Shown here piece after piece: positions 15,732-16,684 of a stretch of 16,684 nucleotides of DNA. Position 1 is the stretch's first letter. Every line of letters starts with the position of its first letter. The notes under the pieces are model-generated. The model was not told the DNA's origin. It saw only the letters and a program-made list of their open reading frames with translations, and made no database searches. The DNA comes from SAR324 cluster bacterium (GTDB lineage Bacteria; SAR324; NAC60-12), in assembly GCA_028822475.1 (NCBI GenBank), contig JAPKDT010000012.1, positions 1-16,684 on the forward strand, given 5' to 3'. Both the position numbers and the translations under genes were made by a program.

Positions 15732-16346
15732 TCAAAATAGAAATCCGAAACCGGCATTAAGCTGACTTGAGAGTAATATTACTGAATCCTCCAGTATTAC
15801 TGACTTTCCTGCAATACGGTTTTGAAAAAGTTTATATTCAATGTTATTTTGGCGGTATCCCAATAATAACTCACCTCCAATAAAAGGTATGCCAAAGTTC
15901 ATAAACAAGGCCTCACCGCTGCTGCTTTCTGTCACATAACTAGTTCCATTCAGGCTCTGCTCTCCACGACCGTACACTAATCGTCCTGCGCCAAGAGTAA
16001 AGCTAAGATCGTCACCAATTGTATAAGCCAGATCAAGGCTGTGATTCTTGAATTTATAGTCAATTCCTTCCAGACTTCCGTTTGTACGCACAGTGCTGTA
16101 ACCGAAACCGATTCCATTAGCAAATACCAGATTCCCACTGTGTCCCGAAGTATTTAGTTTTTCAGAGGTTTTGCTTGAACCACGTGTGATTTCGCTTTCA
16201 CCCGAAGTAGGTACTGAATAGCGTAAACGCCATAGTTCTTCCGCGCCTGCGTGAATTGCGGTAAACATGAAAAATGCTGAAATAACTGTTATTTTATGTA
16301 AAGCCGGCACATTAATTAAGGGGAAGTATATTTTCGTGATATTCAT
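15732..16346 (-). CDS. Exported protein, probable small outer-membrane beta-barrel
   Basis: I do not recognise the family. The product has 204 residues. A signal peptide ends near residue 35: hydrophobic core ITVISAFFMFTAIHA and then AGA before Glu36. The mature part has many short alternating strands rich in Gly, Ser, Tyr and aromatic residues, for example IGFGYSTVR, LDLAYTIG, SFTLGAGRLVYG, FMNFGIPFIGGELLLGYRQ and NAGFGFLF. The last residue is Phe, which is the usual C-terminal signal of outer-membrane barrels recognised by the Bam machinery. About 8 strands would fit the size, as in small OmpA/OmpW-like barrels. No catalytic motif is seen. It is followed by the deaminase gene after 166 bp, so a shared operon is not certain. 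No Shine-Dalgarno sequence precedes the start. Confidence 0.7.
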   Translation of the reverse strand: MNITKIYFPLINVPALHKITVISAFFMFTAIHAGAEELWRLRYSVPTSGESEITRGSSKTSEKLNTSGHSGNLVFANGIGFGYSTVRTNGSLEGIDYKFKNHSLDLAYTIGDDLSFTLGAGRLVYGRGEQSLNGTSYVTESSSGEALFMNFGIPFIGGELLLGYRQNNIEYKLFQNRIAGKSVILEDSVILLSSQLNAGFGFLF

Positions 16347-16640
16347 TTAACTGAATCATGCAATTAAAGTGCTTTTTGTCTCAGTAATTGTGATTTCAAA
16401 AAACTCAAAGCTAATGGTTCCATAAAAAGAGCTGAAACATAAGTATTTAAACCTTGAAGCCTTAGAAATAGACGCTTATTGATAAATTTTTAAACGATTA
16501 TCATCGATCAATCATCTAAGCAGTGAATTTTAAGTTTGAGCTGTTCTAGACTTTTAAGTATTATCGAACTATTTCAAATACTGTCATGATTTATTTAAAC
16601 GGTTTTATCTAAATCACGATGCTGCTTAATGAGATAATTT
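16347..16640. other. Non-coding AT-rich gap with promoter-like site
   Basis: No ORF of interest is seen in this gap between divergent genes. The one plausible element is a plus-strand promoter: TTGAGC (16536-16541), a 17-bp spacer and TATTAT (16559-16564), four and five matches to consensus. Transcription would start near 16571 and would serve the gene starting at 16641. I found no convincing minus-strand promoter for the barrel-like gene. Confidence 0.45.
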
Positions 16641-16684
16641 GTGAACGAACCTGAAGGACAAACTAAAGTAAAACTGCAGAAAAC
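16641..16684 (+). CDS. Start of a gene cut by the window edge; possible pseudouridine synthase
   Basis: A GTG at 16641 opens a frame that runs off the window: MNEPEGQTKVKLQK plus part of one codon. An in-frame TAA lies at 16635-16637, so no earlier start exists nearby. The end KVKLQK recalls the S4-domain start of RsuA/RluB-family pseudouridine synthases (often 'RLQKvLA'). Only 14 residues are visible, so the identity is a guess. It lies 77 nt after a promoter-like site. Confidence 0.35.
   Translation, partial: MNEPEGQTKVKLQK

Noticed and set aside
1..16684. tRNA or rRNA genes, CRISPR arrays, insertion sequences, prophage or toxin-antitoxin genes
   Set aside because: I saw no cloverleaf-like or rRNA-like stretch, no regularly spaced repeats, no transposase, integrase or phage protein among the frames.

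Overview
The window is an AT-rich stretch of bacterial chromosome, mostly core genes, with no phage, insertion sequence, CRISPR array, tRNA or rRNA that I can see. The organism looks Gram-negative: two proteins carry signal peptides, and one of these looks like a small outer-membrane barrel. A primase gene sits directly before a group 1 sigma factor with a long non-conserved insert, as in Proteobacteria and relatives. A deltaproteobacterial or SAR324-like lineage would fit, but this is an impression from gene content and protein style, not a proof. Most start codons here have no recognisable Shine-Dalgarno sequence.

Layout. (1) Positions 1-444 hold AT-rich repeats and one doubtful small ORF. 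(2) A minus-strand block, read from right to left, runs from a degenerate ABC-type ATPase (7867-7163) through dnaG (7066-5297) and rpoD (5280-3490) to a large exported TPR protein (3399-445). dnaG and rpoD are 16 bp apart and form the core of a macromolecular-synthesis operon, with no rpsU in front. (3) A plus-strand block starts only 9 bp from the degenerate ATPase: tsaE and tsaB (overlapping, for t6A tRNA modification), an alpha/beta hydrolase of kynurenine-formamidase type, a subgroup Ic aspartate aminotransferase with a near-consensus sigma-70 promoter, an ABC exporter half-transporter, a cold-shock protein with a clear intrinsic terminator, and a YitT-family membrane protein. (4) A second minus-strand block, convergent with the first plus block, holds a small exported barrel-like protein, a stand-alone RibD-type deaminase and a Nudix hydrolase; the last two overlap by 4 bp. 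(5) At the right edge a plus-strand gene begins, possibly an RsuA/RluB-type pseudouridine synthase.

How they work together. dnaG and rpoD link replication priming to transcription initiation. TsaE and TsaB belong to one tRNA-modifying complex. The deaminase and Nudix pair looks like a two-step pathway on a nucleotide or riboflavin intermediate. The other genes look like separate units.

The most unusual items are the ABC-type ATPase that has lost its Walker A motif, signature motif and catalytic glutamate, and the RibD deaminase domain without its reductase, coupled to a Nudix enzyme.
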